Source: Candidatus Woesearchaeota archaeon (GTDB taxonomy: Archaea; Nanobdellota; Nanobdellia; Woesearchaeales; UBA525). Taken from it: a stretch of 64,000 nucleotides of DNA. The stretch spans positions 93,943 to 157,942 of the forward strand of contig JAPPOH010000005.1 in assembly GCA_028818155.1 (NCBI GenBank), written 5' to 3'. This document shows, in pieces, positions 34,418-43,310 of the stretch. The translations under genes and the position numbers were made by a program. The stretch's first letter is position 1. Every line of letters starts with the position of its first letter. Below the pieces are notes generated by a model that did not search any database, was not told the DNA's origin, and saw only the letters and a list, made by a program, of their open reading frames with translations.

Positions 34418-35218
34418 TTACTTTTTCTTTGCGATATGCTCGACGGCAAACACGAGCAAGAACCCAGCAGCAGCGATCAACAGAGGACCGTGAACATGCT
34501 GTGTATCCATAGCAATCTGCACGGGTCCGAGGAGCGCGCCCAGCATCAACCCAGTCAAGGTAAAGAACGTATAATCATGATGCTTCTTCAGCAAATACGA
34601 GACAACACGAGCGAAAGAAAGGACACCAACACCAATGCCGAGAATGAACGTCACAACATAGAGCAAGTTCATCTCCTTCACAGCCGTCAAGATAAACTCA
34701 TACTGACCGAACATCACCAAAACATACGAGCCAGAGATACCTGGCAGGAGCATCGCACAAATTGCGATCATCCCTAACAGAAAGATAAACCACAGGGACG
34801 GCGTAGTCACCTGCTCTGGCAAGAGTGTAATGCCAACACCAAGTAACAAGCCAATAAAACCAAAGATGAAACCGTGCAACGTATGCGTCTTGATATGCCG
34901 ATACACGACAATAGCAGACGCAAGAATCAAACCAACAAAAAAGCTATACACGGGCGAAGGATACGCGGTAATCAACCCAGGAATGACGTGAGAGCCAATG
35001 CCAAGTGCCACAAGAACACCAACACCAAGCGGAACGAAGAACGCCCAATCAATCTTCTTCAGCTTGAATGTACGGAGTGCATCAATAATATCCTTCAATC
35101 CATTGATCAAGCGTTCATAAATGCCCGTGATGAACGCAATCGTGCCACCAGACACCCCCGGAACGATATCGGCAGTGCCCATAAGAAGACCTTTCAAGAA
35201 GAGCATGAGTGCTTGCAT
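34418..35218 (-). CDS. DUF368 family polyprenyl-phosphate translocase-like protein
   Basis: The 266-aa protein has eight or so membrane segments and the family signature GTADIVPGVSGGTIAFITGIYE at the N-terminus, repeated in part as AICAMLLPGISGSYVLVM. Bacterial DUF368 (PopT) proteins return undecaprenyl phosphate across the membrane. In an archaeon the lipid would be a dolichol-type phosphate used in protein glycosylation; that is inference. A DedA-like protein, the other known family with this role, is encoded at 37807. A TATA-like element about 26 bp upstream supports ATG 35218. Confidence 0.9.
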   Translation of the reverse strand: MQALMLFLKGLLMGTADIVPGVSGGTIAFITGIYERLINGLKDIIDALRTFKLKKIDWAFFVPLGVGVLVALGIGSHVIPGLITAYPSPVYSFFVGLILASAIVVYRHIKTHTLHGFIFGFIGLLLGVGITLLPEQVTTPSLWFIFLLGMIAICAMLLPGISGSYVLVMFGQYEFILTAVKEMNLLYVVTFILGIGVGVLSFARVVSYLLKKHHDYTFFTLTGLMLGALLGPVQIAMDTQHVHGPLLIAAAGFLLVFAVEHIAKKK

Positions 35219-35240
35219 GGATCACGAATATGAAGTGCTC

Positions 35241-35513
35241 TTAAAAATATTGTGCCGCAGGGCGGCTTTCCAGTTTTGGCTGTATTTCTTCTAGTTTAAC
35301 AGCAAGATCTGCTGCGTCTTTCTGAAGACGTTCAGCGTGTGCAATCGACCCACGGTACCTCTCGGCTAAATCACGAAGGCTGCTGAGTTCATCAGCAGTT
35401 CTCTGCGCAGCCGCCTCTTGCGTTGTTCTCTTATGTTGTAACGCAGCATAATTAGTGCATGTTAACAGTAGTGAAAGGCCAGAGAGAGCACCTATGATAA
35501 GTTTTTGTCGCAT
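35241..35513 (-). CDS. small membrane-anchored coiled-coil protein, 90 aa
   Basis: The protein has an N-terminal hydrophobic segment (KLIIGALSGLSLLLTCTNYAAL) with a Cys at about residue 19 that is not a strict lipobox, followed by a helical, Ala/Glu/Arg-rich coiled coil (residues 28-80). I do not know its function. ATG 35513 is favoured over 35531 because the TATA-like GATTAATGAA at about 35534-35543 is centred 26 bp upstream. Confidence 0.6.
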   Translation of the reverse strand: MRQKLIIGALSGLSLLLTCTNYAALQHKRTTQEAAAQRTADELSSLRDLAERYRGSIAHAERLQKDAADLAVKLEEIQPKLESRPAAQYF

Positions 35514-35549
35514 AGTACGAGAAACCAACATTCATTAATCAATCTTTCG

Positions 35550-37256
35550 TCAATATAGCCACGCGTTGAGCGCGTACTGCTGCACCATCCGGTGCGTATT
35601 GAAGAAACTTCCATTGAAGGCGATCGAATTCCGCATCACGTGCTCCCATTTCATCTTCTTCTCGTAGAACATCGGCAAAATAATATGCTCTAATTTATCG
35701 TACAGCTCTTCAGCGTCCGCACCATCATCATTCGAGTTCTCATTCTCTTCAGAAGGCATCGGACCAATGCTCCAGCCTGTCATCCCCTCGGTGTGCCCTT
35801 CAATCCACCACCCATCCAAGATGGAAAACTGCGGCACGCCGTTGTGCGCAGCCTTCATGCCAGACGTGCCAGATGCCTCTAAAGGCCGCACAGGAGTATT
35901 CAGCCAGATATCGACGCCTGCGATGAGCTTTGAAGCAAGATGAATGTCGTAATTCGGGAGAAACACAACTTTCACAGTATCTTGCAGATCGCTCGCATGC
36001 TGATAGATCATCTTGATCAAGTCTTTTCCCATCCCATCCGCAGGGTGTGCTTTCCCCGCATACACGATCTGCAATTTGAATTTCGAGCCAACGGCGCGCA
36101 GACGATCAATGTTCTGGAACAGCAGGTGCATCCGCTTATATGCAGTTGCTCGACGAGCGAAACCAATCGTGAAGACATCTTTGTCTAATCCAGCTTGGTA
36201 GTGTTCGTTCACATGGTTCACGAAGTCTTCCTTCGCGCTTTGATGCGCTTGCAGTATTTCTTGTTCTGGGATACGAGACGCGTAGCGTAATTCAAAACTG
36301 TCCTGTCGCCAGTTCGGGATGTAGCTATCAAATAATGCAGCCATGTGTGGCCCTGTCCATGTTGTGCTGTGCACGCCATTCGTAATGCTACTGAACTGGT
36401 AGCCAGGGAATAAGTGTGTGGAGACTTGTTGGTGCTGCTTCGCGACAGAGTTCACGTAATGACTGAGATTCATTGCTAGTAATGTCATGTTGAGCTCATC
36501 TTCCCCACAGAGTTTTTTGATCAAATACATAGGGAGAAACTCCCCCAGCACGTGCTGGACCATGTCGTACGGGAACTTATCATGTCCTGCAGCCACGGGC
36601 GTGTGTGTTGTGAAGACGCAGAACTTTCGGATATCTGCCATGCTTCCTTGCATGCACGCGTCAAAATCATCTAATGGACAACTTGCCTTGAGCGCATCCT
36701 CTCTGAATAATTCTAATGCTAAGAGGCTCGCGTGCCCCTCGTTCATGTGGTATCTGTATACATTCGTATGGTTCAGTGCGCGAAGCATGCGAACACCGCC
36801 AATGCCGAGAACAACTTCTTGCTTTAACCGGTAGGCGCGATCGCCACCATACAAATGTGCAGTTAATGCTCGATCTTGCTCTTCATTCTCTTCAAGATTC
36901 GTATCTAAAAATAAGACAGGAACTTTACTCCCTGTGCTTCCTTCAATCCAATACTGCCACGCTTGAATCTGGACATTTCTCCCCTCAATCTGGACGTTTG
37001 CCCTTTCCGGAAGAGGATCTCCTAATTGTTCGTGCAAGTTCCAGTCGGTTGGGCTTTCCGTCTGATTGCCTTCTTCGTCTAAGTGCTGCGTGAAATACCC
37101 GTGTTCTGAGAGCAAGGTGATGCCGATGATTGGGACGCCGAGATCCGCTGCCGCTTTGAGCGTATCGCCTGCTAATATACCGAGGCCGCCTGAATATGTT
37201 GGAATTTGATTCTTAATTCCTATTTCCATAGAGAAGTATGCTATCTTTGGATCCAC
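35550..37256 (-). CDS. glgP: alpha-glucan (glycogen) phosphorylase, short archaeal type
   Basis: The 568-aa GT35 enzyme releases glucose 1-phosphate from glycogen-like polymers. Motifs: YFSMEIGI start, YSGGLGILAGDTLKAAADLG, MNEGHASLLALE, THTPVAAGHDKF, FARRATAYKRM, and the pyridoxal phosphate lysine segment EASGTSGMKAAHNGVPQ. At 568 aa it belongs to the short form found in archaea and many bacteria. GTG 37256 is the likely start, with AGGTGAG just upstream and a TATA-like CTTAAATA at 37288-37295. Confidence 0.95.
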   Translation of the reverse strand: MDPKIAYFSMEIGIKNQIPTYSGGLGILAGDTLKAAADLGVPIIGITLLSEHGYFTQHLDEEGNQTESPTDWNLHEQLGDPLPERANVQIEGRNVQIQAWQYWIEGSTGSKVPVLFLDTNLEENEEQDRALTAHLYGGDRAYRLKQEVVLGIGGVRMLRALNHTNVYRYHMNEGHASLLALELFREDALKASCPLDDFDACMQGSMADIRKFCVFTTHTPVAAGHDKFPYDMVQHVLGEFLPMYLIKKLCGEDELNMTLLAMNLSHYVNSVAKQHQQVSTHLFPGYQFSSITNGVHSTTWTGPHMAALFDSYIPNWRQDSFELRYASRIPEQEILQAHQSAKEDFVNHVNEHYQAGLDKDVFTIGFARRATAYKRMHLLFQNIDRLRAVGSKFKLQIVYAGKAHPADGMGKDLIKMIYQHASDLQDTVKVVFLPNYDIHLASKLIAGVDIWLNTPVRPLEASGTSGMKAAHNGVPQFSILDGWWIEGHTEGMTGWSIGPMPSEENENSNDDGADAEELYDKLEHIILPMFYEKKMKWEHVMRNSIAFNGSFFNTHRMVQQYALNAWLY

Positions 37257-37318
37257 GCACTCACCTGCTCAGAAAGATTGAAGAGGGTATTTAAGGGTTT
37301 TCCGTAGTATGTACCCAG

Positions 37319-37732
37319 TTACTGGCTCGGAGAAGGTCTCTCTCGGTGCCTTTGATAAAGTACTCGCGAACCTTCATACAGTAGTGAAGCTGCGTTCATT
37401 GCCACTATGGGTAGCAATGCTCTAGGATTTTCCATTAAAGAGTGTGCTATGTATGGACAAGCAACAAATACATGGCCTATACCGCCCAAACTTATTCCAC
37501 CAAATCCAGCATATGAGTCGTTTCTGAGTGTTTCTTCACCAAATCGATACGCGGTTGGAAGTGTGATAGCAATACAGCTTCCTGCAGTAAATCCTTTTCC
37601 AAAGTTCAAAAGTCCACGACCAGTTGCGCGCGCAGCTCTTCCTACCCGCCCAAGCGCTCGTGGTCCTTGCTCACCGCCTGTTGTAGGACCTTCTACTTGG
37701 AGGATGTTTCCGAGTGTTGTAGCATGTCTCAT
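37319..37732 (-). CDS. hypothetical membrane protein, 137 aa
   Basis: I do not recognise this protein. A basic N-terminal part (LGRVGRAARATGRGLLNFGKG) precedes two to three weakly hydrophobic glycine-rich segments (GSCIAITLPTAY, GFGGISLGGIGHVFVACPYIAHSL, ALLPIVAMNAASLLY). ATG 37732 is 26 bp from a TATA-like ATTATATAC. It sits upstream of the phosphorylase on the same strand with a separate promoter. Confidence 0.6.
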   Translation of the reverse strand: MRHATTLGNILQVEGPTTGGEQGPRALGRVGRAARATGRGLLNFGKGFTAGSCIAITLPTAYRFGEETLRNDSYAGFGGISLGGIGHVFVACPYIAHSLMENPRALLPIVAMNAASLLYEGSRVLYQRHRERPSPSQ

Positions 37733-37806
37733 CACTCCAGAGAAGAAACAAGCAGTATATAATGATTTAGGAAACGTTTTTTAAACGACACGACGAAGAG
37801 AAAATT

Positions 37807-38484
37807 ATGAAGATAAAAGCCCTTCTCGGCATAGTGGCTCTCGCAATCCTCGGTTTCCTCATATACTACTTGAACGTCCAAGAGCTCTTACAGAATGCGT
37901 TAACATGGATTGACAGCCTTGGTTTCTGGGGCCCAGTGATTTTCATACTCATCTACGTCCTTGCAACAGTCTGCTTCATTCCTGGATCGATCTTAACACT
38001 CGGCGCGGGTGTTCTCTTTGGAGTCGTGCACGGATCATTCATAGTGATCATCGCTGCAACGCTTGGCGCGACAGCAGCATTCCTTGTTGGACGGTATCTC
38101 GCGCGTGATTGGGTTGCGAAAAAACTTGAGCAGCACAAAAATTTCAAGGCGGTCGATGACGCGGTTGCAAAAGAAGGCTGGAAAATCGTCGGGCTCGTCC
38201 GTCTATCACCTATCTTTCCGTTTAACTTGCTGAACTACGCGTTTGGCCTCACCAAGGTGAAGCTCAGGGACTATTTCTTCGCGTCATTCGCGGGTATGAT
38301 CCCAGGAACGGTCATGTACGTCTACATTGGCTCACTTGCAGGCAACTTGCTACATCTTGGTGCTGAGCGAACGCGAACGGCAGGCGAATGGACATTATAC
38401 GGTGTTGGTCTGCTTGCTACAGTCATTGTTACTGTCTACGTCACGAAGATTGCTCGTCGAGCACTGCACAAGAAAATTGCATAG
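37807..38484 (+). CDS. TVP38/TMEM64 (DedA superfamily) membrane protein
   Basis: The 225-aa protein has the VTT domain: FWGPVIFILIYVLATVCFIPGSILTLGAGVLFG, the F..GRYLARDW loop, and a C-terminal re-entrant/helix pair GLVRLSPIFPFNLLNYAFGLT. DedA relatives flip polyprenyl phosphates or phospholipids. Together with the DUF368 gene at 34418 it suggests two routes for lipid-carrier recycling. ATG 37807 is 26 bp from TATA-like TTTTTTAAAC. Confidence 0.9.
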   Translation: MKIKALLGIVALAILGFLIYYLNVQELLQNALTWIDSLGFWGPVIFILIYVLATVCFIPGSILTLGAGVLFGVVHGSFIVIIAATLGATAAFLVGRYLARDWVAKKLEQHKNFKAVDDAVAKEGWKIVGLVRLSPIFPFNLLNYAFGLTKVKLRDYFFASFAGMIPGTVMYVYIGSLAGNLLHLGAERTRTAGEWTLYGVGLLATVIVTVYVTKIARRALHKKIA

Positions 38485-38523
38485 CGCAAAGGTTTTATAA
38501 ATATCCTCGTTCCCCATGTTCCT

Positions 38524-38832
38524 ATGACGCAGAAACTCAAGCTTGTACAGACGCAGCTGGGCAAAACGGTCCAATTATTAGGTGATCAAACAGCTATTTC
38601 TCTGCTCCACGCGCTCACGACAGCACAGCGCTTCTCGCAGCTTGAGCAGCAACTCCACGTGAGCACGAAAACACTCTCGCAGCGGTTGAAACTGCTTGAG
38701 GAGCAAGGGCTCATCACGCGAACATTCTACCCTGAGATCCCGCCGAAGACGGTCTATCAGTTGACGACGAAGGGGAAGGAATTCTTGTCATTATTACAAG
38801 GCCTCATTGAATGGGAAGGGTCTTGGGAGTAA
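38524..38832 (+). CDS. HxlR-family winged-helix regulator
   Basis: The 102-aa protein matches HxlR: LLGDQTAISLLHALTTAQRFSQLEQQLHVSTKTLSQRLKLLEEQGLITR and wing YPEIPPKTVYQLTTKGKEF. Such regulators respond to aldehydes, redox state or drugs. ATG 38524 is about 26 bp from TATA-like TTTTATAAATA. The 3' end overlaps the convergent gene by 76 bp. Confidence 0.88.
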   Translation: MTQKLKLVQTQLGKTVQLLGDQTAISLLHALTTAQRFSQLEQQLHVSTKTLSQRLKLLEEQGLITRTFYPEIPPKTVYQLTTKGKEFLSLLQGLIEWEGSWE

Positions 38833-39749
38833 GCAAAAGGATATCCTCCCGCTTCTATAACTGAACGAAGTAATGTTCTTCCAACATCTGCTGTATATTC
38901 TGCAAGGGTATCTTTGAGTGAGTGAGACGAGAGCAGCAACTCATTTGCCATCTCCATATGTACACGACCAAGGAACTCCGGAGGGATCGTCTTCTCTGAT
39001 TTCGTCAGTAACACATCAGCAGAATCACCCAGTAGCACGTAGTCTGAGGGATAGGGGTGTGCTCGCACAGGCGTTGTGTAGGGTACTGCACCCCCGAATG
39101 GTTGGCTGTAGAGCGGGTACTGAAAAATGCATCCAGGAGGTGTTGGAAACCTTCGCGCAGCAACGAAGTCAACAGCCTGGTTGAGAAAACTCAGTTTGAT
39201 CGGTAGTTTCCCTTGTTCTTTTGCGTACCGTATCGCTGCATGATTCGCTGCAACTTCCCAAAGAGTATAGTCTGGATTTCGTTTTCCTATTCGCCGCATA
39301 TCTTGCCTGTATTTTCTTCCGAGATAGCCAGCATGCCCCCTCTCAAACCCGTTCGTTGCGAATGCTCTGTCTGCATCTGTAACAAAGTCATCTGAGCTCA
39401 CATTCTCTGTGTCTGAGTTCACCATTGCGGTGTATGCACGATGGAGTGCTTTTCGTGCAGTACTCGCCTGCTGCGCTATACGTGTAGGAATCTCATTCGC
39501 ATGCTGCCATGCAACACCGGTGTGGATAATTGTTGCTGTTGCATCAAAATCTCTCTTCCACTTTTCCATTGCTGCCCACCATAACAGTGGCAGATAGATG
39601 GTATCGGGTCCTTCGAGCGTGACTCCTTCAAGCGAATAGAAGAAGAGATCATGCTCTTGCGCGAGTTCCTCAAAAACGGGAAACGCATCGTTAACTACGG
39701 AAAGCCGTGCTGCTTGCTTCTCGCGAATGAGCCGAAAGAAAGGTTTCAA
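38757..39749 (-). CDS. hypothetical protein, 330 aa, translated behind an 18-codon leader ORF
   Basis: I do not recognise this soluble protein (segments VFEELAQEHDLFFYSLEG, RRFPTPPGCIFQYPLYSQPFGGAVPYTTPVRAHPYPSDY are shown here only as descriptive landmarks split by Pro-rich turns). The start is TTG 39749, with a strong ribosome site AGGTGAT 5-6 bp upstream. The only good TATA element (39833-39843) predicts transcription starting at 39812, exactly at the ATG of an 18-codon upstream ORF whose stop lies within the ribosome site. So translation of this gene is probably tied to that leader ORF. Confidence 0.65.
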   Translation of the reverse strand: MKPFFRLIREKQAARLSVVNDAFPVFEELAQEHDLFFYSLEGVTLEGPDTIYLPLLWWAAMEKWKRDFDATATIIHTGVAWQHANEIPTRIAQQASTARKALHRAYTAMVNSDTENVSSDDFVTDADRAFATNGFERGHAGYLGRKYRQDMRRIGKRNPDYTLWEVAANHAAIRYAKEQGKLPIKLSFLNQAVDFVAARRFPTPPGCIFQYPLYSQPFGGAVPYTTPVRAHPYPSDYVLLGDSADVLLTKSEKTIPPEFLGRVHMEMANELLLSSHSLKDTLAEYTADVGRTLLRSVIEAGGYPFAYSQDPSHSMRPCNNDKNSFPFVVN

Positions 39750-39755
39750 GGGGTA

Positions 39756-39812
39756 TCACCTGTAGCAAAAACGATCAGCACGAACGTGCAAACGATCTTG
39801 TTCCCTTGTCAT
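39756..39812 (-). CDS. 18-codon leaderless upstream ORF
   Basis: ATG 39812 lies 26 bp from the centre of the TATA element GTTTATATATG (39833-39843), so the transcript should begin at this codon. The frame ends with TGA at 39756-39758, inside the AGGTGAT ribosome site of the TTG-started gene at 39749. It could feed ribosomes to, or attenuate, the downstream gene. Confidence 0.45.
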   Translation of the reverse strand: MTREQDRLHVRADRFCYR

Positions 39813-39869
39813 ACAGTGTAGAAACCTGCAGACATATATAAACACATTCTACAAGAAAAGTTGGAGTAA

Positions 39870-39887
39870 CTTCAACATTTGTTGAAG
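39870..39887. promoter_or_regulatory. inverted repeat upstream of the beta-propeller gene TATA box
   Basis: CTTCAACA-TT-TGTTGAAG, two 8-bp arms. It ends about 10 bp before the TATA element (39898-39906) of the gene at 39930. The position upstream of TATA suits an activator, though repression by overlap with the upstream promoter element is possible. Confidence 0.6.
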
Positions 39888-39929
39888 CCTTGACAGAGTA
39901 TATAAACAACATAGCATATTCTTTCTACT

Positions 39930-41993
39930 ATGAAAACAATCCTCGCAGCATTGATGATCATGCTCCTCGCGAGCTGTACACCAGTAGATGTTCCTGACAA
40001 ACAGGTTCCTCCTGTACCAACTGAACAGGGCACGTACACAGAAGTGTCGTTTGACCCGGGACAAGAACTTACTGAACAATCGTTCAGTTCTGTTGATGAG
40101 TTAACAGCGTTCATTCATGAGAATAGTGGGGGAAATAACTACTATGCTCGTGGTGGTGTTGCTGTGATGGCAATGGATGAAACGATGGCAGTTGCTGAAA
40201 GTGCTCCAGTTTCCCAGAAAGCAGATTTTTCAGAAACAAACGTCCAAGTGCAAGGTGTTGATGAAGCGGACATTATCAAAACAGACGGTGAATACATTTA
40301 CACAACCACAGGCAAGACACTCTTCATTATTGCGGCTGGAGAGAATGCAGAGATTATTGAAACAATCGAGTTAGAGCACCAGCCACAGGGTATGTTCGTG
40401 CATGGTGACACGCTTGCTGTTTTCGGCTACTTCCATGATGTGGACTATTTCAAGGACACAGGATTCATGCCTCGTTCTGGCATGACGTACTTTGATATGT
40501 ATGATATTTCAGATAGGAAGAACCCAGAGAAAATAAAAGAGTTCAAATTCGAAGGGAACTACTTCCAATCCCGCATGAAAGGTGACTGGATATACTTCGT
40601 GACAAACTCACAGCCAGAAATCAGATCATATCCGATGCCAATCATCATGGAAGGCGATGTTCTCCGGAATGTTGAGATTGCAAACGTACATTATTATCCG
40701 ATTAGATATGACAACGCACAGTTCGCAACGATCCACGCGATTCACGTAGATGGAAGCATTAATTCGGAGACGATTGCTGTTGAAGGAAGCAGACAGATGT
40801 ACATGTCACACGAGAACATCTATATCACTGCAACGAAGTATATCAACGAATGGGAATTACGTCAAGAAATCACACAAGAGCTATTAGAGCCCGAACTGAC
40901 GGAAAGTGATAGAAGATTAATTGGCAAGATCAAAGCGACCGATAACGAAGTGCTCTCGCAAGCAGAGAAGAAAAACAAAATCTGGAACATCTATAGTAGG
41001 TACGTCTCGTACGATGGTGATTTTGAGGATGTAGTCTCCAAGAGGTTGAAGGACAAACTTTCCGAGTATGAAGCGATGGAGTTCACCGTCATTCACAAAG
41101 TGGAAGTCGAAGATGGCGAAATCGAGCTCGAGGAAAGTGCGCAAGTTCCCGGACAGATCGTCAACCAGTTCTCAATGGACGAACACGACGGTATTTTCAG
41201 AATTGCAACGACACTCAGTCAGCGATGGAACAGTTGGGCAGATGAGAGCCTCATTGCAGAACCTCGAAGAACAGAATCCACGAATAATATTTACACGTTG
41301 GATGAGGAGTTGGAACGATTAGATAGTATCACAGGTATTGCTGAGGGTGAGCGAATTTTCTCAACTCGTTTTATGGGCGACCGCTTATACATGGTCACCT
41401 TCCGACAGGTTGATCCGTTCTTCGTTGTGGATTTATCGAATCCTCGAAGTATTAAAATCCTCGGCGAGCTGAAGATTCCGGGATTCTCACGGTACTTACA
41501 CCCGTACGATGATGAGACAATCATTGGTATCGGACGGGATGCGACACTCGAAGGAAGGCAACAAGGCTTGAAGATATCGTTATTTGACGTTTCAAATGTT
41601 GCAAAGCCAGAAGAAGTTGCCCAGTTCATAGCAGAGGGCAGGTATTCTAGTTCCACAGCGGAGTACGAGCACAAAGCATTCCTCTTTAGTCGAGAAAAGA
41701 ACCTCTTGGTGATCCCAGGCTACAGCTACGATTACAGCAGATGGGGTGACTCGGAAGGGTACAACGGCGCGATGGTCTTTGACATCAGCAAAGATGCTAT
41801 TGAAATCAGGGGAATTATCGATCATTCGGTTGGCGAGAAGTATTATGGCGCGCAGGTCGAGCGGAGCTTGTACATTGAAGATCTCTTGTACACGAAATCG
41901 CCATCATTACTCAGGGTGAATGAGCTTGACGACCTTGCATCAGTACAGAAGATTGAGCTGAAGGATAGAAGTGGGCCATACGAGATCTACTGA
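39930..41993 (+). CDS. secreted beta-propeller domain lipoprotein
   Basis: The 687-aa protein has a lipoprotein signal (MKTILAALMIMLLASC, Cys 16) and the hallmark of the archaeal beta-propeller family, NVQVQGVDEADIIKTDGEYIYT, at about residues 108-129. Many blade-like repeats follow (IYFVTNSQPEIRSY, MYMSHENIYITATKY, GDRLYMVTFRQVDPFFVVDLSNP). It should be anchored outside the cell; the ligand is unknown. ATG 39930 is 26 bp from GTATATAAAC. It overlaps the convergent ATPase gene by 7 bp. Confidence 0.9.
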   Translation: MKTILAALMIMLLASCTPVDVPDKQVPPVPTEQGTYTEVSFDPGQELTEQSFSSVDELTAFIHENSGGNNYYARGGVAVMAMDETMAVAESAPVSQKADFSETNVQVQGVDEADIIKTDGEYIYTTTGKTLFIIAAGENAEIIETIELEHQPQGMFVHGDTLAVFGYFHDVDYFKDTGFMPRSGMTYFDMYDISDRKNPEKIKEFKFEGNYFQSRMKGDWIYFVTNSQPEIRSYPMPIIMEGDVLRNVEIANVHYYPIRYDNAQFATIHAIHVDGSINSETIAVEGSRQMYMSHENIYITATKYINEWELRQEITQELLEPELTESDRRLIGKIKATDNEVLSQAEKKNKIWNIYSRYVSYDGDFEDVVSKRLKDKLSEYEAMEFTVIHKVEVEDGEIELEESAQVPGQIVNQFSMDEHDGIFRIATTLSQRWNSWADESLIAEPRRTESTNNIYTLDEELERLDSITGIAEGERIFSTRFMGDRLYMVTFRQVDPFFVVDLSNPRSIKILGELKIPGFSRYLHPYDDETIIGIGRDATLEGRQQGLKISLFDVSNVAKPEEVAQFIAEGRYSSSTAEYEHKAFLFSREKNLLVIPGYSYDYSRWGDSEGYNGAMVFDISKDAIEIRGIIDHSVGEKYYGAQVERSLYIEDLLYTKSPSLLRVNELDDLASVQKIELKDRSGPYEIY

Positions 41994-43192
41994 ACCCATT
42001 GTTCGAATGGCACGACAATAATTTTCTTTCCTTGCTCTCTCAGTGTCATTTCTGTGCTTTCAGTCACAATAGTGCCTTCTTTCACCTTGAATTTCTCCAT
42101 TGCAACGAGCAAGCCTCGTAGCTCTCGTTCTTTGTTCTTGTGCAATGTTTTTGTGACTTGGATACAACCAGTCACAGTGTGCATGCGTTTCGTGACAAAA
42201 TCACATTCGATTCCATTCTTGAAGAAGTATACATCATCGCCTCGTCGGCGGAGCTCGAGATAGACTGCTTGTTCGAGAAGCCTTCCATAGTTTGGCGATA
42301 CATTGAAACCGAGAAAGTTCACGAACAACGGATCAACAGCATACACCTTTTTCTTATTCCCCAATTGTTTCTTGAGTGACGGGTCATAGTTTGTGATAGT
42401 GTAAAGAAGATTCGCATCTTCTAAGTACGATATGTAGAGCTTCACAGTTTTATCGTTCAGATCTGCAATATTTGTGAGTGTGCTGTACGAAAGTTCTTTT
42501 CCAATATTTGAGAGTAGATAGTACGAGAGTTCTTCGATTGCCTTGCTATGGCGGATATTGAACCTTGGAATAACGTCTTGATACAGAATGTTCTTGTAAT
42601 ACGTTTCGGCGAGGAGCTTCACATGATTCTTTTTTGCGCTCTGTACTTCAGGAAACCCTCCACGCTCGAGATAGGTTGGTAGTTTGTTCTTTTGCTCGGT
42701 GAATGAATACGGGTAGAGGTAGAGAGGTATCATCCTTCCAGAGAGAAGTGTTGCGAGCTCTCCAGAGAGGAGGTGTGAATTGCTTCCTGTAATGATAATC
42801 TTAACGTTTTCTCGCTCATAGAGATCTTTGACAAAGACTTGCCAGTCAGTGAAGAACTGGATTTCATCCAAGAAAATGTAGAGCTGTTTCTTTGTGTTTG
42901 CGTGTTGTCTGAATGTGTTGTACAGCTCTGCAAGGTATGTGATATCGTTGCTGTGTTGATTGAAGTGCGGGTTCTCGAGATTGAGGTAGAGAATGTTTTC
43001 CTCTGGTGTGTTGTTAAGAAGGTGTCGGGCGAGTTGTTTCATGAGCGTTGATTTTCCACATCTGCGGACGCCGATAAGAGCGATGATATGTTTGAGCACA
43101 TAGAGGTCGAGGAGCTGTGCAAATGCTGCTCGCTGTGTGAGGTGTTCTTTCTCGAAGAGTTGTGCTCGCTGTTCTTTGATAATCTCGATCAT
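41987..43192 (-). CDS. AAA-type ATPase with DUF4143 domain (1)
   Basis: The 401-aa protein has Walker A IGVRRCGKSTLMKQLA (about residues 40-55), Walker B YIFLDEIQFF, sensor IITGSNSHLLSGELATLLSGR, and a C-terminal DUF4143 domain ending in a nuclease-like part (LLEQAVYLELRRRGDDVYFFKNGIECDFVTK). These proteins are common in archaea and mobile DNA; function is unknown. A TATA element near 43214-43222 is centred 26 bp before ATG 43192. Two palindromic operator-like sites directly follow the TATA element on its upstream side. A paralogue is at 47676. Confidence 0.88.
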   Translation of the reverse strand: MIEIIKEQRAQLFEKEHLTQRAAFAQLLDLYVLKHIIALIGVRRCGKSTLMKQLARHLLNNTPEENILYLNLENPHFNQHSNDITYLAELYNTFRQHANTKKQLYIFLDEIQFFTDWQVFVKDLYERENVKIIITGSNSHLLSGELATLLSGRMIPLYLYPYSFTEQKNKLPTYLERGGFPEVQSAKKNHVKLLAETYYKNILYQDVIPRFNIRHSKAIEELSYYLLSNIGKELSYSTLTNIADLNDKTVKLYISYLEDANLLYTITNYDPSLKKQLGNKKKVYAVDPLFVNFLGFNVSPNYGRLLEQAVYLELRRRGDDVYFFKNGIECDFVTKRMHTVTGCIQVTKTLHKNKERELRGLLVAMEKFKVKEGTIVTESTEMTLREQGKKIIVVPFEQWVQ

Positions 43193-43227
43193 ATGCGTTA
43201 GAGTCTCGTCGATCTATATAAAATTTT

Positions 43228-43263
43228 CGGATTATATTCCGAAAATTCTCGGAACGTATTCCG
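43228..43263. promoter_or_regulatory. two CGGA-type palindromes 22 bp apart between a DUF4143 gene and terC
   Basis: Site 1 (43228-43241) CGGATTATATTCCG and site 2 (43250-43263) CGGAACGTATTCCG share the same dyad and are spaced 22 bp centre to centre, two helical turns. They lie between the TATA elements of the divergent ATPase (about 43218) and terC (about 43286). Confidence 0.65.
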
Positions 43264-43310
43264 AATTTTTCACTCGCAACCTTTTTAAGCACATCTTCTC
43301 CAGAGAGAGC

